Assembly (NCBI RefSeq): GCF_029589435.1
Contig: NZ_JARRAG010000002.1
Span: 2,728,001 to 2,792,000, forward strand
Direction of reading: 5' to 3'
DNA length: 64,000 bases
DNA from: Paludisphaera mucosa
Lineage (GTDB): Bacteria; Planctomycetota; Planctomycetia; Isosphaerales; Isosphaeraceae
In this document: positions 19,301-27,952 of the stretch, piece by piece
Numbering within the stretch: position 1 is the first letter of the stretch
Layout: every line of letters starts with the position of its first letter
The notes under the pieces: generated by a model
Told to the model about the DNA's origin: nothing
The model's database searches: none
Seen by the model: the letters and a program-made list of their open reading frames with translations, nothing else
Position numbers and translations under genes: made by a program

Positions 19301-21940
19301 GACGCCGCCGGCGTCGAAGGCGAGTCCGATGGGAGCGTGCAGCCCCGCCCCGGCGGCGACGAACGCGCTGACGACGCCCGCGGGAGTGATCTTGGAGATG
19401 GTGTTGTTGCCGTAGTTCGCGACATAGAGGTTGCCGGCGGAGTCGAAGGCCTGGCCCAGAGGGGTGCTCAACCCGTCCGCCGAATGCGCCAGATCTTTCG
19501 ACACGAGCGAGGATCGGGATCCGACGTCGGCAGAGGCGTCGACGTCGATGTCGGCGCCGCGCAGCGCGATGGTCGCCGCGTACACGGCGGACCCGGCGCC
19601 GATGTGCAGGGTCCCCACGCCGTCGTCGCCCGTCTCGTCGGCCTTGACGTCCGCGGCCAGGGAGAGGGCCCCCGCGCCGGTGTTGACCACGGCCCCGCCG
19701 GCCACGACCAGGCCCTCCCGGGCGGTCACGGTCAGCGCCGTGTTCGCGTCCCCCCCCTCGACGTTGCCCAGCGTCAGGGCGCCCAGCCCGTCCAGGTGGG
19801 CCGACGAGGCTCCCCGCACGGTCACGATCTGCTGGGCCGTATTCGCATTGGCGGCGAACTGGATCGGGCTTCCGGCGACCCCGATCGGGCCCGTGGTGAC
19901 CAGGACGACGGCCGCGCCCGTGGTGGCGATCTCGGCCCGGTCGTCGGCCGGGTTGAGGGCGGCGATCCCGCCGGCCCCCGCCGTCAGGGTGACGCCGCCG
20001 GCGCCCCCTTGCAAGGCCGTCCCGCCGGTGTCGTCGAGGACGATCCGGCCGCCGCCGGCCGCCGACTGCACGACGGCCGCGACGGCGCCCGGCGTCGTGG
20101 CGAGGGTGGCGCCGGCGAGGACGAGGTCGCCGGTCTGCTCGGCGTCGCCGATCGTCACGACCCCCGTGGGCGAGGTGACGATGCGGGCCAGCTCGGCGTC
20201 GGTCAGGTTGACCCCCGCCACCGCGTCGTCGGCCCCGCCCAGGCTCATGGGGCGGTCGCCCAGCGACGAGCGGATCGTCACGGCCTGCGTGGCGGCGACG
20301 GCGGCGGTCGCCTTGGTGACGGTGTTGCGGGAAAAGTTGGTGATGTAAAGGGCGCCCGTCGAGTCGAAGGCCAGGGTCGCGGGGCCGTTCACCCCGGTGA
20401 GGTAAGTCGCGACGACGCCGTCCGCCGTCACCTTGCTGATTGAAGAACCGCCGAAATTCGCCACGTAGAGATCGCCGCGCGAGTCGAAGGCCAATCCCCA
20501 GGGATTGTTCAGGCCCGAGGAGACGAAGGTGCTGACGACGCCGTCCGCCGTCGCCTTGCTGATCGTGTTCCCAGACCGGCTGGAGACGTACAGGACGCCG
20601 TCGGCGTCGAACGCCAGCCCGAACGGCCCGTCGAGCCCGGCGGAACGATCGATGAACGTGCTGACGACGCCGTCGGGCGTCACCTTCAGGATCTGGTCCG
20701 AACTTTCGCCGGCGACGTACAGGTCGCCGTTCGGACCGAACGCCATGCTGAAGATGCTATTCAATCCCGTGGCCACGAAATTGGCGACCGTACCGTCCGG
20801 CGCCACCTTGCTGATGGCGCCGCTGTACCAGTTCGCAATGTATAGGGTGCCGTGGGAATCGAAGGCCAGGCCGGTGGCCTGGATCAACGACGATCCCGAG
20901 GCGAACGTGGAAACCTGCCCTGTCGGAGTGATCTTGCTGATCGAACCATCCGCGGTCGTCGAATAATTCCCGACGTAGAGGTCGCCGTCGGCGTCGAAGG
21001 CGGTCCCGAGCGGAGAGAGGAGGCCCGCGGTGGAAGGCACGAACGTCGAGACCGCCGGGCCTGCGACGGCCCGGCCCACGACGGCGGCGGCGTCGACGGC
21101 GACGTCTGCGCCGCGCAGCGTGATGTCTTGCGCGAACAAGCTCGCCCCGGCCGCCAGGCTCAACGCGCCTGCGCCGTCGTCCCCGGCGCCGTCCGCGCGG
21201 ACGTCCGCAGCGACGACGAGCGCCCCTACGCCGGCGTTGACCGTGGCCCCCGCCTCGACGACGATCGCGCCGGTGGCCTGGAGCGTCACCGGCCCGCCGT
21301 CGTCGGCGATGCCGCCGCCGACCACGAGCGGGGCGTTCGTCCCCGTCGCCGAAAGGCTGAGGGGCCCGCCGGCGAACGACAGGCTCGCCCCCGCGGCGAC
21401 GACGACGTCGCCGCCCACCACGGCCGTCAGGGCCGCACCGGCCCCGAAGGTCGTCGCCCCCTTGAAGCTCAGCCCGGGGGTCGCGACGCCCGACGTCGCA
21501 TGGCCCAGGTCGATCGCGAAGCTGTTCGCGTAGACCTTCGAGCCGCCGTCGGCGAATTCGACGGCGTCGCCGCCGGCGGATGCCGAGTCGGAGATGTGGA
21601 TGCCGGAGGTGAACGCAGCGATGCCGGCGCCCGTGACCGTGAGCGTTTTCGTACCGCCGCCGTGAACGTCGGCATCGTCCTGGCCGCTCCAGGTCTGCCC
21701 GGCGCCGAGGCTGAGCGAGTAGGAGGTGGTGTGGCTTACGACGGTCAGCTTCTCCCCCGTCCCGAGCCCCAGGTTCAGCACGGCGCCCGCCGCCCCGAAA
21801 GTGGCCGGGACGAGGCGGTCCTCCAGGAACTCGAGCCGCGGACGAGACCGACGCGCCTCCCGCTCTCCCCGTCGGGCCCGAACCCCGAGGGTGTCGCAAT
21901 GGTCCGAAGCCTTCACTCGAGATCGTCGCCGGATGCCCAT
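16301..21940 (-). CDS. Giant exported NHL-repeat / Ig-repeat protein with LEDRLVP motif
   Basis: A protein of about 1,879 residues. The ATG at 21940 has GAGGA upstream and is preferred over the TTG at 21946. Residues 30-50 (RPRLEFLEDRLVPA) match the planctomycete N-terminal motif of exported giant proteins. A beta-rich region comes next, then two NHL-type propeller blocks at roughly 313-540 and 820-1055, with blades such as LAFDSRGDLYVANFGGSSIS. Four 90-residue Ig-like repeats follow at about 1263-1623 (LPAGLSFVDNGDGTATLAGA), and a further Ig-like domain (YGQGVLLTAIV) to about 1750. No catalytic motif is seen. It is probably a cell-surface structural or adhesive protein. The nearly identical internal repeats suggest recent domain duplication. 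Confidence 0.85.
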   Translation of the reverse strand: MGIRRRSRVKASDHCDTLGVRARRGEREARRSRPRLEFLEDRLVPATFGAAGAVLNLGLGTGEKLTVVSHTTSYSLSLGAGQTWSGQDDADVHGGGTKTLTVTGAGIAAFTSGIHISDSASAGGDAVEFADGGSKVYANSFAIDLGHATSGVATPGLSFKGATTFGAGAALTAVVGGDVVVAAGASLSFAGGPLSLSATGTNAPLVVGGGIADDGGPVTLQATGAIVVEAGATVNAGVGALVVAADVRADGAGDDGAGALSLAAGASLFAQDITLRGADVAVDAAAVVGRAVAGPAVSTFVPSTAGLLSPLGTAFDADGDLYVGNYSTTADGSISKITPTGQVSTFASGSSLIQATGLAFDSHGTLYIANWYSGAISKVAPDGTVANFVATGLNSIFSMAFGPNGDLYVAGESSDQILKVTPDGVVSTFIDRSAGLDGPFGLAFDADGVLYVSSRSGNTISKATADGVVSTFVSSGLNNPWGLAFDSRGDLYVANFGGSSISKVTADGVVATYLTGVNGPATLAFDSTGALYITNFSRNTVTKATAAVAATQAVTIRSSLGDRPMSLGGADDAVAGVNLTDAELARIVTSPTGVVTIGDAEQTGDLVLAGATLATTPGAVAAVVQSAAGGGRIVLDDTGGTALQGGAGGVTLTAGAGGIAALNPADDRAEIATTGAAVVLVTTGPIGVAGSPIQFAANANTAQQIVTVRGASSAHLDGLGALTLGNVEGGDANTALTVTAREGLVVAGGAVVNTGAGALSLAADVKADETGDDGVGTLHIGAGSAVYAATIALRGADIDVDASADVGSRSSLVSKDLAHSADGLSTPLGQAFDSAGNLYVANYGNNTISKITPAGVVSAFVAAGAGLHAPIGLAFDAGGVLFVANSAEGTISKVTPDGTVSLFVSSDSGLSNLRALAFDAAGDLYVACFLSDKVSRVTPDGVVSTFATGLDGATGLAFDAAGDLYVSNFSANTVSRVTPDGVASVFVDSTSGLTRPQGLAFDSGGRLIVANGDGAILQVTSNAVVSTLVPQSAGLYQPAFLAFDAGGRLYVTASGVVARLTTNVAPTSLASIRSSSPGRPMSLGAGDVQLKGVNLTNAELARIVTLATGEVVVGDHAQTGDVTLTGATIATTAGAATTVVQSAVGDGGIVLAPGATTALDGHGGAVTLIPGTGGLAADVPAAGSTFTTRGFTAAGLALNLGLPFAPEAGRTMTIVRNTGGPIVGEFTNLPDGEVVTLVGVDARSYEFLVSYAGGSGHDLTLTAMAAPAITSVGHATWLVGRAGSFAILTTGAPAAVLSMSGTLPDGVTFKADGKGAGTLKGTPAAGAGGSYQLTFTASNGATPDAVQTFTLTINQAPAVTSADHAAFVVGRSGSFTVTTSGYPVAGVAATGALPAGLTFVDNGDGTATLTGAPAAGSGGVYALTLAASNGAAPDAVQAFTLTVGQVSTFTSVDHATFVAGLASSFTIATSGFPAPALAATGSLPAGLSFVDNGDGTATLAGAPAAGSGGVYALTLAASNGVALDAVQAFTLTVGQASTFTSVDHATFVAERSGSFTVTTNGYPSAVVLQTGVLPAGLSFVDNGDGTATLAGAPAAGSGGVYALTLAASNGVAPDAVQSYSLTVDPGVTSTTTTLTSARDASLYGQGVLLTAIVQATGGGAQSLVGMVQFWDGGLLLGVVPVSGTGLASLQVATPTAWGQASLLVASLAAGEHSLAATYLGTDGYRSSTSAVMVQEVAVNQAVAKLDYAVVPPSGPSQTHRSVVFTVLVDSAGAARPISEGTVSIRQSNGRIVATKAVENGRATFDRLLCQAFQKSFYAVYSGTANLTGARSNSIRVTLTPSASRSRSTPTPIVPKVTAHAPGATIARAFHSSRSGGRMR
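17071..18150 (-). repeat. Four tandem 270-bp repeats coding Ig-like domains
   Basis: The anchor TGGACGGCGT recurs at 17091, 17361 and 17631, and as TGGACCGCGT at 17901, so the period is exactly 270 bp (90 codons). The first three units share long identical stretches, such as the segment around 17145-17226 recurring at 17415-17496. The fourth is more diverged. The array lies in frame within the giant exported protein. Confidence 0.9.
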
Positions 21941-22663
21941 GGTCAATCCTCTTCTGCGTCGCGGAACGTGGTGTAGACTCGGGGATCGCTCGCTCTCGTG
22001 GCTTCAATCCGCGGCCCGGAGGGATCGACCACGATCGATCGGCGCGTCGGGCCCCGCCCCTCACAGGCCCCGGCGCAAGCGCTTCCGGGGTCCGAAGGGT
22101 CTCGTCCCGGGGTCGGCGAGATAGCACGCCCCCCCCTCCAGACACAAGGACGGCGGGCGCCGACGGGTTGCGGTCCTATAGATATTTATTTATATTTTGC
22201 GAGTTCCGTAGATCTCGAAACGTACGAAGAAGTCGGAGGATGCGAGCGGTTGGTCGGCTTCTTCCCGTCGAGACGCCGGTCACGGCCCGCTGCGACGCGA
22301 CGACGGGCCCGACGCGAAGGGGACCCGGATCGGGCGACCGGCTCGCCTTCGGGAAGCCGACCGATCGGGCCGCGACGGTCGAGTCGGAAGTCGCCGCGAC
22401 GAGCGGGCCGCGATTCGTCCCCAGGTCCGGTCGGCAGGACGCCCCCAGATGTCGGCTGGGGCGCATGGACCCTCGGCCGGCACGCCGGGCCGCGTCGCCA
22501 CGCCGTGGGTCGGAGAAACGTCTCGATGCTCAACGTCCAGGCCGTCGAACCGGCTGCCCCACGCCTGAGAGACCTGCATTGACGCGGCGGCGCGAGGTTT
22601 GCATTTCTTCATCTTCGTGTCGGCCTCGCGTCCCCTGACTGGTGCGCGTCCCTGGGAGGTTCT
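21941..22663. other. 723-bp intergenic region with AT-rich promoter-like core
   Basis: This lies between the divergent giant exported gene (minus) and the iron-permease-like gene (plus). No reading frame here looks like protein. The one standout is an AT-rich stretch at about 22177-22200, surrounded by GC-rich DNA, which could hold a promoter for the giant gene. I see no tRNA or repeat. GGGAGG just before 22664 is the ribosome site of the plus-strand gene. Confidence 0.5.
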
Positions 22664-23113
22664 ATGTCGACGCAGAAGAACGAAGGGAACGGCGACGAGA
22701 CGAAGAAGGTTTACTCTTTCTTGACTAGGGATCGTTTCGAGGCCGTCGCCGAGAGGACGGCGAAATTCACCAGCGGCCCGTGGGGCACGCACGTCGGATT
22801 CGGCCTGGTGGCGTTCTGGCTCGGGGCGTCGGTGGTCGTCGGCTGGGACGAGGCCTACAGCATCGTCGACGAAGTCACCACCATGAGCTCGTTCCTGCTG
22901 CTCTTCCTTCTGCAGCGGGCCCAGGCGAAGGACACGCTGGCGATGCAGGTCAAGCTCAACGAGCTGCTCGCCGCCGTCCAGAAGGCCAGCCCCACGCTCA
23001 TCAACCTCGAAGACCGATCCGAGAGCGAGGTCCAGGAGATCCACGATCGCTTCCAGGAGGTCCAGGAGAAGGCGGGCGATTGCTCCTCGATCGATGAAGT
23101 CCGTAGGAACTGA
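22664..23113 (+). CDS. Low-affinity iron permease family protein
   Basis: A 149-residue protein with two predicted membrane segments, at about residues 40-60 (HVGFGLVAFWLGASVVVGW) and 70-85 (TMSSFLLLFLLQ). The segment LLQRAQAKDTLAMQVKLNEL matches the conserved family tail QNxxxRDxxAxxxKLDEL. The final 50 residues are charged and helical. The family is named for low-affinity iron transport, but bacterial members are experimentally poorly known, so transport is only inferred. It has GGGAGG upstream and stands alone, convergent with the ene-reductase gene. Confidence 0.8.
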   Translation: MSTQKNEGNGDETKKVYSFLTRDRFEAVAERTAKFTSGPWGTHVGFGLVAFWLGASVVVGWDEAYSIVDEVTTMSSFLLLFLLQRAQAKDTLAMQVKLNELLAAVQKASPTLINLEDRSESEVQEIHDRFQEVQEKAGDCSSIDEVRRN

Positions 23114-23163
23114 CCGGCCTGCGAGTTGCGTCCCCGACGGCATGCGCGGGCTCGCCGACGGCC

Positions 23164-24285
23164 TCAGGGGGCGATCAGGGTCGGCGGGGCGAGGAACGGG
23201 TAATCGGTGTAGCCCCGGGCGTCGCCGCCGTAGAAGGTCGCGCGGTCGTAGGGGTTGAGCGGCAGCCCGCGGCGGATGCGTTCAGGAAGGTCGGGGTTGG
23301 CGATGAAGTGGCGGCCGAAGGCGACCATGTCGGCGTCGTCCTCCTCGATGGCCGACTCGGCGTCGTCGGGCTCGAACCCGCCGGCGGCCAGCAAAGGGCC
23401 CCGGAAGACCCTGCGCAGGCGAGCCGAGGCGACCGGCTCCATGGCCTCGGCGACCAGCTCCGAGCCCTTCACACGTGGCTCGATGACGTGGAGATAGGCG
23501 AGGCCGAAGCGGTTCAGGCGGTCGGCGACGAAGGCGAAGGTGGCCTCGGGATCGCCGTCGGACATCCCGTTGAACTCGCCGGCGGGCGAAATCCGCACGC
23601 CGACGCGATCACCGCCCCAGGCCGACGCGACCGCCTCGGCGACCTCGTCCAGCAGGCGGTACCGATTCTCGACCGGGCCGCCGTAGGCGTCGGTCCGCTT
23701 GTTGGCGCCGTCTTGCAGGAACTGGTCGATCAGGTAGCCGTTGGCCGCGTGGATCTCCACGCCGTCGAATCCCGCCGCCAGCCCCCGCTCGGCGGCCCGG
23801 CGATACTCCTCGACGACGCCCGGGATCTCGTCGATCTCCAGCGCCCGAGCCGGCGAGACCGGAACCCAGCCCTTGCCCGTGAACGCGACCCCCTTGAACC
23901 GGACCGCCGACGGCGCCACCAAGGGGACTCCCCCGGTCAGGTCGGAATGCCCCACGCGGCCGACGTGCCAGAGCTGGAGGAAGATCAGCCCCCCCTTCGC
24001 GTGCACGGCGTCGACCACCTTCCGCCAGCCGGCGACCTGTTCGTCGGAGTAGACCCCGGGAGCCCCCAGGTAGCCGCGGCCGGTGATCGCCACCGTCGTC
24101 GCCTCGGAGACGATCAGGCCCCCCTGCGACGCGCGCTGGCCGTAATACTCGGCCATGAGGTCGTTGGGGACGTCGCCCGGCTGGTCGGAACGCATCCGCG
24201 TGAGCGGGGCCATCACCACGCGATGCGACAGCGTGTACGGGCCGACCTGCAGGGGCGTGAAGAGCTTCAAGGGCGTCGCGGTCAT
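23164..24285 (-). CDS. Alkene reductase, Old Yellow Enzyme family
   Basis: A 373-residue FMN-dependent TIM barrel. VVMAPLTRMRS near the start binds FMN, LQLWHVGRVGH is the family core, and HAANGYLIDQFLQDGANKR carries the substrate-binding His and Asn. The flavin-phosphate region is AAGGFEPDD and DMVAFGRHFIANPDLP. It reduces activated C=C bonds, nitroesters or quinones with NAD(P)H. It sits 140 bases downstream of a TetR gene on the same strand, which suggests induction by electrophilic compounds when the repressor is released. Length is standard for the family. Confidence 0.95.
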   Translation of the reverse strand: MTATPLKLFTPLQVGPYTLSHRVVMAPLTRMRSDQPGDVPNDLMAEYYGQRASQGGLIVSEATTVAITGRGYLGAPGVYSDEQVAGWRKVVDAVHAKGGLIFLQLWHVGRVGHSDLTGGVPLVAPSAVRFKGVAFTGKGWVPVSPARALEIDEIPGVVEEYRRAAERGLAAGFDGVEIHAANGYLIDQFLQDGANKRTDAYGGPVENRYRLLDEVAEAVASAWGGDRVGVRISPAGEFNGMSDGDPEATFAFVADRLNRFGLAYLHVIEPRVKGSELVAEAMEPVASARLRRVFRGPLLAAGGFEPDDAESAIEEDDADMVAFGRHFIANPDLPERIRRGLPLNPYDRATFYGGDARGYTDYPFLAPPTLIAP

Positions 24286-24425
24286 GGTGAATCCTCAGGT
24301 GTTGATGTTTCGATTCGCGATCACCGCGCCGTCCGCGACGCACCCGACCGGCCCGGCTCTCGTCGTGCATGCGCGCACCGAGAACGCCCACCCGTGTCGC
24401 CGTCGAACGAAGATCGAGGCGCTGG

Positions 24426-24995
24426 TCAATCCGCTCGAAGCAACGCCATCAGGTCGTCGATCTTCCTCAGCGCCCGGGCCTTCGGCTCCTCGAGGTTCTG
24501 CTCCACGCAGATCCCGGAGAAGAACGTGGAGATCAGCTCGGCGACGGCGGCCGGATCCGCCTTCGTCCCCGCCGCCCGGACGTTGAACTCCAGCAGGCCC
24601 TTCAGCCGACCGGCGTTCTCGGCGACGATCTGACGGGCCTCCGCCGGCAGGATGGCGAACTCGCGCATCGAGTTGATGGCGAAGCACCCCTTCGAACCGC
24701 CGGGACACGTCAGCCCGGCCTTCAGGAACGCCTCGATGTTCGCCCAGCCCAGCGGCTCCGCCGCCAGGATCGCCGCGCCGTTCCGGACCTCGTAGTAATG
24801 CCTCAAGCAGGCCAGAAAGAGCGCCTCCTTGCTCGGGAACTCCGAGTAGAGCCCCGACTTGTTCACGCCGGTGGCCTTCTCCAGCTCGTGGACCGCGGCG
24901 TCGGCGAACCCGCGCTCCCAGAAGACGGGGAGGGCCCGGGCCAGCACGTCCTCGCGGGTGAACTTCCTCGGCCTCCCCATCCGTCTCGGTTCCAT
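24426..24995 (-). CDS. TetR family transcriptional regulator
   Basis: A 189-residue repressor. The N-terminal helix-turn-helix is clear (FTREDVLARALPVFWERGF, then GVNKSGLYSEFPSKEALF). The ligand domain contains GCFAINSMREF, a pattern seen in TetR proteins that control ene-reductases or sense electrophiles; the Cys at CPGGSKGC may be reactive, as in NemR-like proteins (inference). A palindrome lies 18 bases upstream of the start, so autoregulation is likely. The gene precedes the alkene reductase and probably controls it. Confidence 0.92.
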   Translation of the reverse strand: MEPRRMGRPRKFTREDVLARALPVFWERGFADAAVHELEKATGVNKSGLYSEFPSKEALFLACLRHYYEVRNGAAILAAEPLGWANIEAFLKAGLTCPGGSKGCFAINSMREFAILPAEARQIVAENAGRLKGLLEFNVRAAGTKADPAAVAELISTFFSGICVEQNLEEPKARALRKIDDLMALLRAD

Positions 24996-25013
24996 GGTCG
25001 AATCCTAGGGATC

Positions 25014-25029
25014 TGAACCGATCAGTTCA
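25014..25029. promoter_or_regulatory. TetR operator candidate
   Basis: TGAACCGATCAGTTCA is a 16-bp near-perfect palindrome (TGAAC-n-GATC-n-GTTCA), one symmetric pair off. It lies 18 bases upstream of the tetR start codon, where a repressor would block its own promoter and the ene-reductase downstream. Confidence 0.7.
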
Positions 25030-25079
25030 ATAGTCGGCCGTGGGATTTCCGTCGATGGTCCGAGGATGCGCCATCGCGC

Positions 25080-25763
25080 TCACTTGCGGTCGGGCTTCTC
25101 GAAGTGCTGGTAGTCGGTGGGGCTGGGGGCTTTCCAGTCGCCGGCCCAGGTCCAGCCGCGATCGACGAAGGCCCGGGTGAAGGGGTGGTCGCGGGTGAGC
25201 GTGCCGGGGGCCCTGGGATCGTACTTCGCGCCGGGGGGGAGGATTTTGGAGCCCTTGATATACGGATTCTCGGCCGTGTTGACGTCGATCGCGCGGCCGT
25301 AGCCGTGGTTCGAGATCCGGGTGCCGCCGGTGATGGGCCGGTAGTTGAACGACGAGGTGTTGTCGGCTTCCATCGACAGGTCGTCGTCCCAGAAGCCGTT
25401 CTTGCGGAACTTCGGGTGCGAGACCGGGATCGCCGAGCGGATCGGGAACTTCTCCTTGAGCGCGACGGCGAAAGCGTGGCGGATGTCCTCGACGAGGTCC
25501 TTATGTGCGACGATCTGGCCCTTGTGGACCTTGCCGTCGAACCCCTGATAGACGACGTCGAAAAGGCGCTGGGCGTCGCGGACCTCGGCCGGGCAGCCGG
25601 GGCGGAGGCCCTCGAACGCCTCGGCCTCGGTCATGGCGCTGTCGATGATGGGGTCTTCCAGGGTGCCCGTCGGGGCCTGGGCCCAGGCGGGTGCATTCAC
25701 CGCCGCAAGGCCCACGGCCACGATCAAGATCCCCATGCGCCCGGAATGGCTCGTCGTTCGCAC
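25080..25763 (-). CDS. Secreted M15 family peptidase (D-Ala-D-Ala carboxypeptidase type)
   Basis: A 227-residue protein with a signal peptide ending near APAWAQA. The zinc motif ISNHGYGRAIDVN (His, Asp) and the C-terminal DYQHFEK (His) give the full M15 metal site. RNGFWDDDLSMEADNTSSFN is the conserved core before it. The family trims peptidoglycan peptides in the periplasm; planctomycetes have a thin peptidoglycan. It is a single gene, 84 bases beyond the tetR start, on the same strand and upstream of tetR. Confidence 0.88.
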   Translation of the reverse strand: MRTTSHSGRMGILIVAVGLAAVNAPAWAQAPTGTLEDPIIDSAMTEAEAFEGLRPGCPAEVRDAQRLFDVVYQGFDGKVHKGQIVAHKDLVEDIRHAFAVALKEKFPIRSAIPVSHPKFRKNGFWDDDLSMEADNTSSFNYRPITGGTRISNHGYGRAIDVNTAENPYIKGSKILPPGAKYDPRAPGTLTRDHPFTRAFVDRGWTWAGDWKAPSPTDYQHFEKPDRK

Positions 25764-26101
25764 CCTCGTCCCTCCGTCGTCGGTCGGGACGTCAACGGGT
25801 TCGACGCCCGAACCGGCGCCTCGTCTTCCTCCCCGCGCGTCCCAGCTCCAGTCTAGTCGGGCGGCCGATCGCGCGGCAATTTCAGGCGCAACGAGTGGGT
25901 CGGAGCGATCCTGCGGGGCGTGCGGGTTCGACGGATTTCCGCGAATGAAGGCATCGATCGGCCGCGGTCGGCCTCGCCCTGGCGAAACCAGGTCGGGAGC
26001 CGGCGAGGGCTCGTCCGATAAAAGAACTCACGGACGTCGTCCGCGACGATCCGTCTCCGGGAAGGATTCCCTGGAGCCACGCCCGTAACCAAGGACGGCC
26101 C
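25764..26101. other. 338-bp intergenic region upstream of the efflux operon
   Basis: This separates the divergent M15 peptidase and TolC genes. It should hold both promoters, but no consensus boxes are convincing. No protein-like frame, tRNA or repeat was seen. Confidence 0.4.
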
Positions 26102-27820
26102 ATGAGCGGGACTCAGCGACGCGTTATCGGAATCCTCGCGCCGGCCTGGTTGCTGCTGGCAGCCTCCATCGCCTCGGGGCAGTCGGTCGACCTGCCGGAT
26201 GCGATCCCTTCGCCGCCCCGGACCCCGTTCCCGCCGCCGCCGTCGACCATGAGGCGCGACGGCCAGGCCGCGCCCGCCGAAGAGCCCCCCGTGATGAGAC
26301 CGGGCGCGACGGACGCCATGGGCATCCCCGAGCCGCCCGGAATCACGACGGCGACGGACAAGAACCTGACCATCGACATCGCCCAGGCGCTCGGTTCGCA
26401 GCCGACGACCGGGCCGAAAGGCGTGCCGATCAACCTGGCCGCGGCCATGCAGCTCGCCGGCGCGACGCCGCTGGACATCGCCGCGGCCACGGCCCGCGTC
26501 GACCAGGCGCTGGCCCTGCTGCTCCAGGCCCGGGCGCTCAAGATCCCCAACATGAACGGCGGCATCGGCTATTACCGCCACGACGGCTTCAACCAGAACC
26601 TGTTCACCGGCCAGGGCTTCGAGAAGGGGACCAACGCGCTTCAGGTCGGCGGCGGGCCGACGTGGACCGTCAACGTCACCGACGCCCTCTACGCGCCCCT
26701 GGCCGCCCGCCAGGTCGTGGGCTCGCGCCGGGCCGACCTGCAGGCGGCTCGCAACGACGCCCTGCTGGCGACGGCGCAGACCTACTTCGACGTCCAGGAG
26801 ACCCGCGGCCGGCTGGTCGGCGCCGAGGCCACGATCGTCCGCACCGAGCGGCTCGTCCGGTTCGCCGAAGGGCTCGCGCCCAGCCTGATCGCCCCCCTGG
26901 AAATCAACCGGGCCCGCGCCCAGCTCCAGGACGTCCGCCAGTACCGCCAGACGCTGCTCCGCGACTGGCGGACCTCCAGCGCCCGGCTCGCGGAGCGGCT
27001 GCTGCTCCCCCCCGAGACGATGCTGGCGCCGGTCGAGCCCCCCTTCCTCCGGGTCGTGCTGATCCCCCCCGAAGACATCGGCGAGGACATCGTCCGCATC
27101 GCCCTGGCGAGCCGCCCCGAGATCGCCTCGCAGCGCCAGCTTTTGCTGGCGGCCGAGCAGCAGCTCCGACGCGAAAAATGGCGTCCGCTCCTGCCCAACC
27201 TGGTGCTCGCGACCCCCGGCCAGGCCTCGGCCGGGGCCCTGCCGGCCGGCCAGTTTTACGCGGGAGTCCACGATCAGCTTCAGAACGCCGGCGGCCGGGC
27301 CGACTGGACGACCGCCGCCTACTGGCAGCTCACCAACGGCGGCGTGGGCAACATCGGGCTCATCCGCCAGCGCAAGGCCGAGGTCGGCCTCCAGCAGGTC
27401 GAGGTCGCGCGCACCTACTACCGCGTCCGCTCGGAGGTCGCGCAGGCCATGGCCCGGCTCGACACCTCCAGCCGCCGCGTGCCCGAGGCCGAGGAGGAGT
27501 TGAAGCAGGCCGTCGAGTCGGCCGACAAGAACTTCGTCGGCCTCCGCGAGACCACCCGGCCCGCCGGCGAATTGCTCAGCCTCGTCGTCCGGCCCCAGGA
27601 AGTGGTCGCCGCGCTCCAGGTGCTCAACGCCTCATTCCAGAACTACGCCTCGGCCGTCACCGAGTTCAACCGGGCGCAGTTCGACATGTACAGGGCGCTC
27701 GGCCAGCCGGCCCAGTGGGTCACGTCGCTCGACAAGCCGGTCCAGCAGATCCCCGGGCCCGCGACCGACGTGCGGCCCTCGACGATGCCCAGGCCGGCCG
27801 CGGGCCCTGCGGCCCCCTGA
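26102..27820 (+). CDS. TolC family outer-membrane efflux channel
   Basis: A 572-residue protein with a signal peptide (ending near SIASGQS), then a proline-rich stretch of about 60 residues. The TolC barrel-helix repeats follow, seen as long heptad-rich helices (LDIAAATARVDQALALLLQA, VARTYYRVRSEVAQAMARLD). NLAAAMQLAG is the usual family start. It forms the outer-membrane exit duct for the pump encoded next. The proline-rich N-terminus is longer than in proteobacterial TolC and the tail is also proline-rich. The pump gene follows after 132 bases. Confidence 0.9.
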   Translation: MSGTQRRVIGILAPAWLLLAASIASGQSVDLPDAIPSPPRTPFPPPPSTMRRDGQAAPAEEPPVMRPGATDAMGIPEPPGITTATDKNLTIDIAQALGSQPTTGPKGVPINLAAAMQLAGATPLDIAAATARVDQALALLLQARALKIPNMNGGIGYYRHDGFNQNLFTGQGFEKGTNALQVGGGPTWTVNVTDALYAPLAARQVVGSRRADLQAARNDALLATAQTYFDVQETRGRLVGAEATIVRTERLVRFAEGLAPSLIAPLEINRARAQLQDVRQYRQTLLRDWRTSSARLAERLLLPPETMLAPVEPPFLRVVLIPPEDIGEDIVRIALASRPEIASQRQLLLAAEQQLRREKWRPLLPNLVLATPGQASAGALPAGQFYAGVHDQLQNAGGRADWTTAAYWQLTNGGVGNIGLIRQRKAEVGLQQVEVARTYYRVRSEVAQAMARLDTSSRRVPEAEEELKQAVESADKNFVGLRETTRPAGELLSLVVRPQEVVAALQVLNASFQNYASAVTEFNRAQFDMYRALGQPAQWVTSLDKPVQQIPGPATDVRPSTMPRPAAGPAAP

Positions 27821-27952
27821 AAAGATTGAAGGGTTTCGGCTTGCCCTGACGCATAGGATTACGCAGTCAAACCGCAATCCACCCTTCGCGGGGCCCGGCT
27901 CCCCTCTCGCCGCGGTCTCCGAATCCGACCGCACACAATCGGCCGAGCATCC

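Noticed and set aside
16664-20443. A 1,259-codon plus-strand open frame opposite the giant NHL/Ig gene
   Set aside because: It is rich in Arg, Gly and Asp, has no fold or signal, and mirrors the repeats of the real gene. Long antisense frames are common in DNA with high third-position GC.
22168-22638. Possible small genes in the 723-bp gap before the iron-permease-like gene
   Set aside because: Frames on both strands are Arg/Pro-rich and have no ribosome site or family match.
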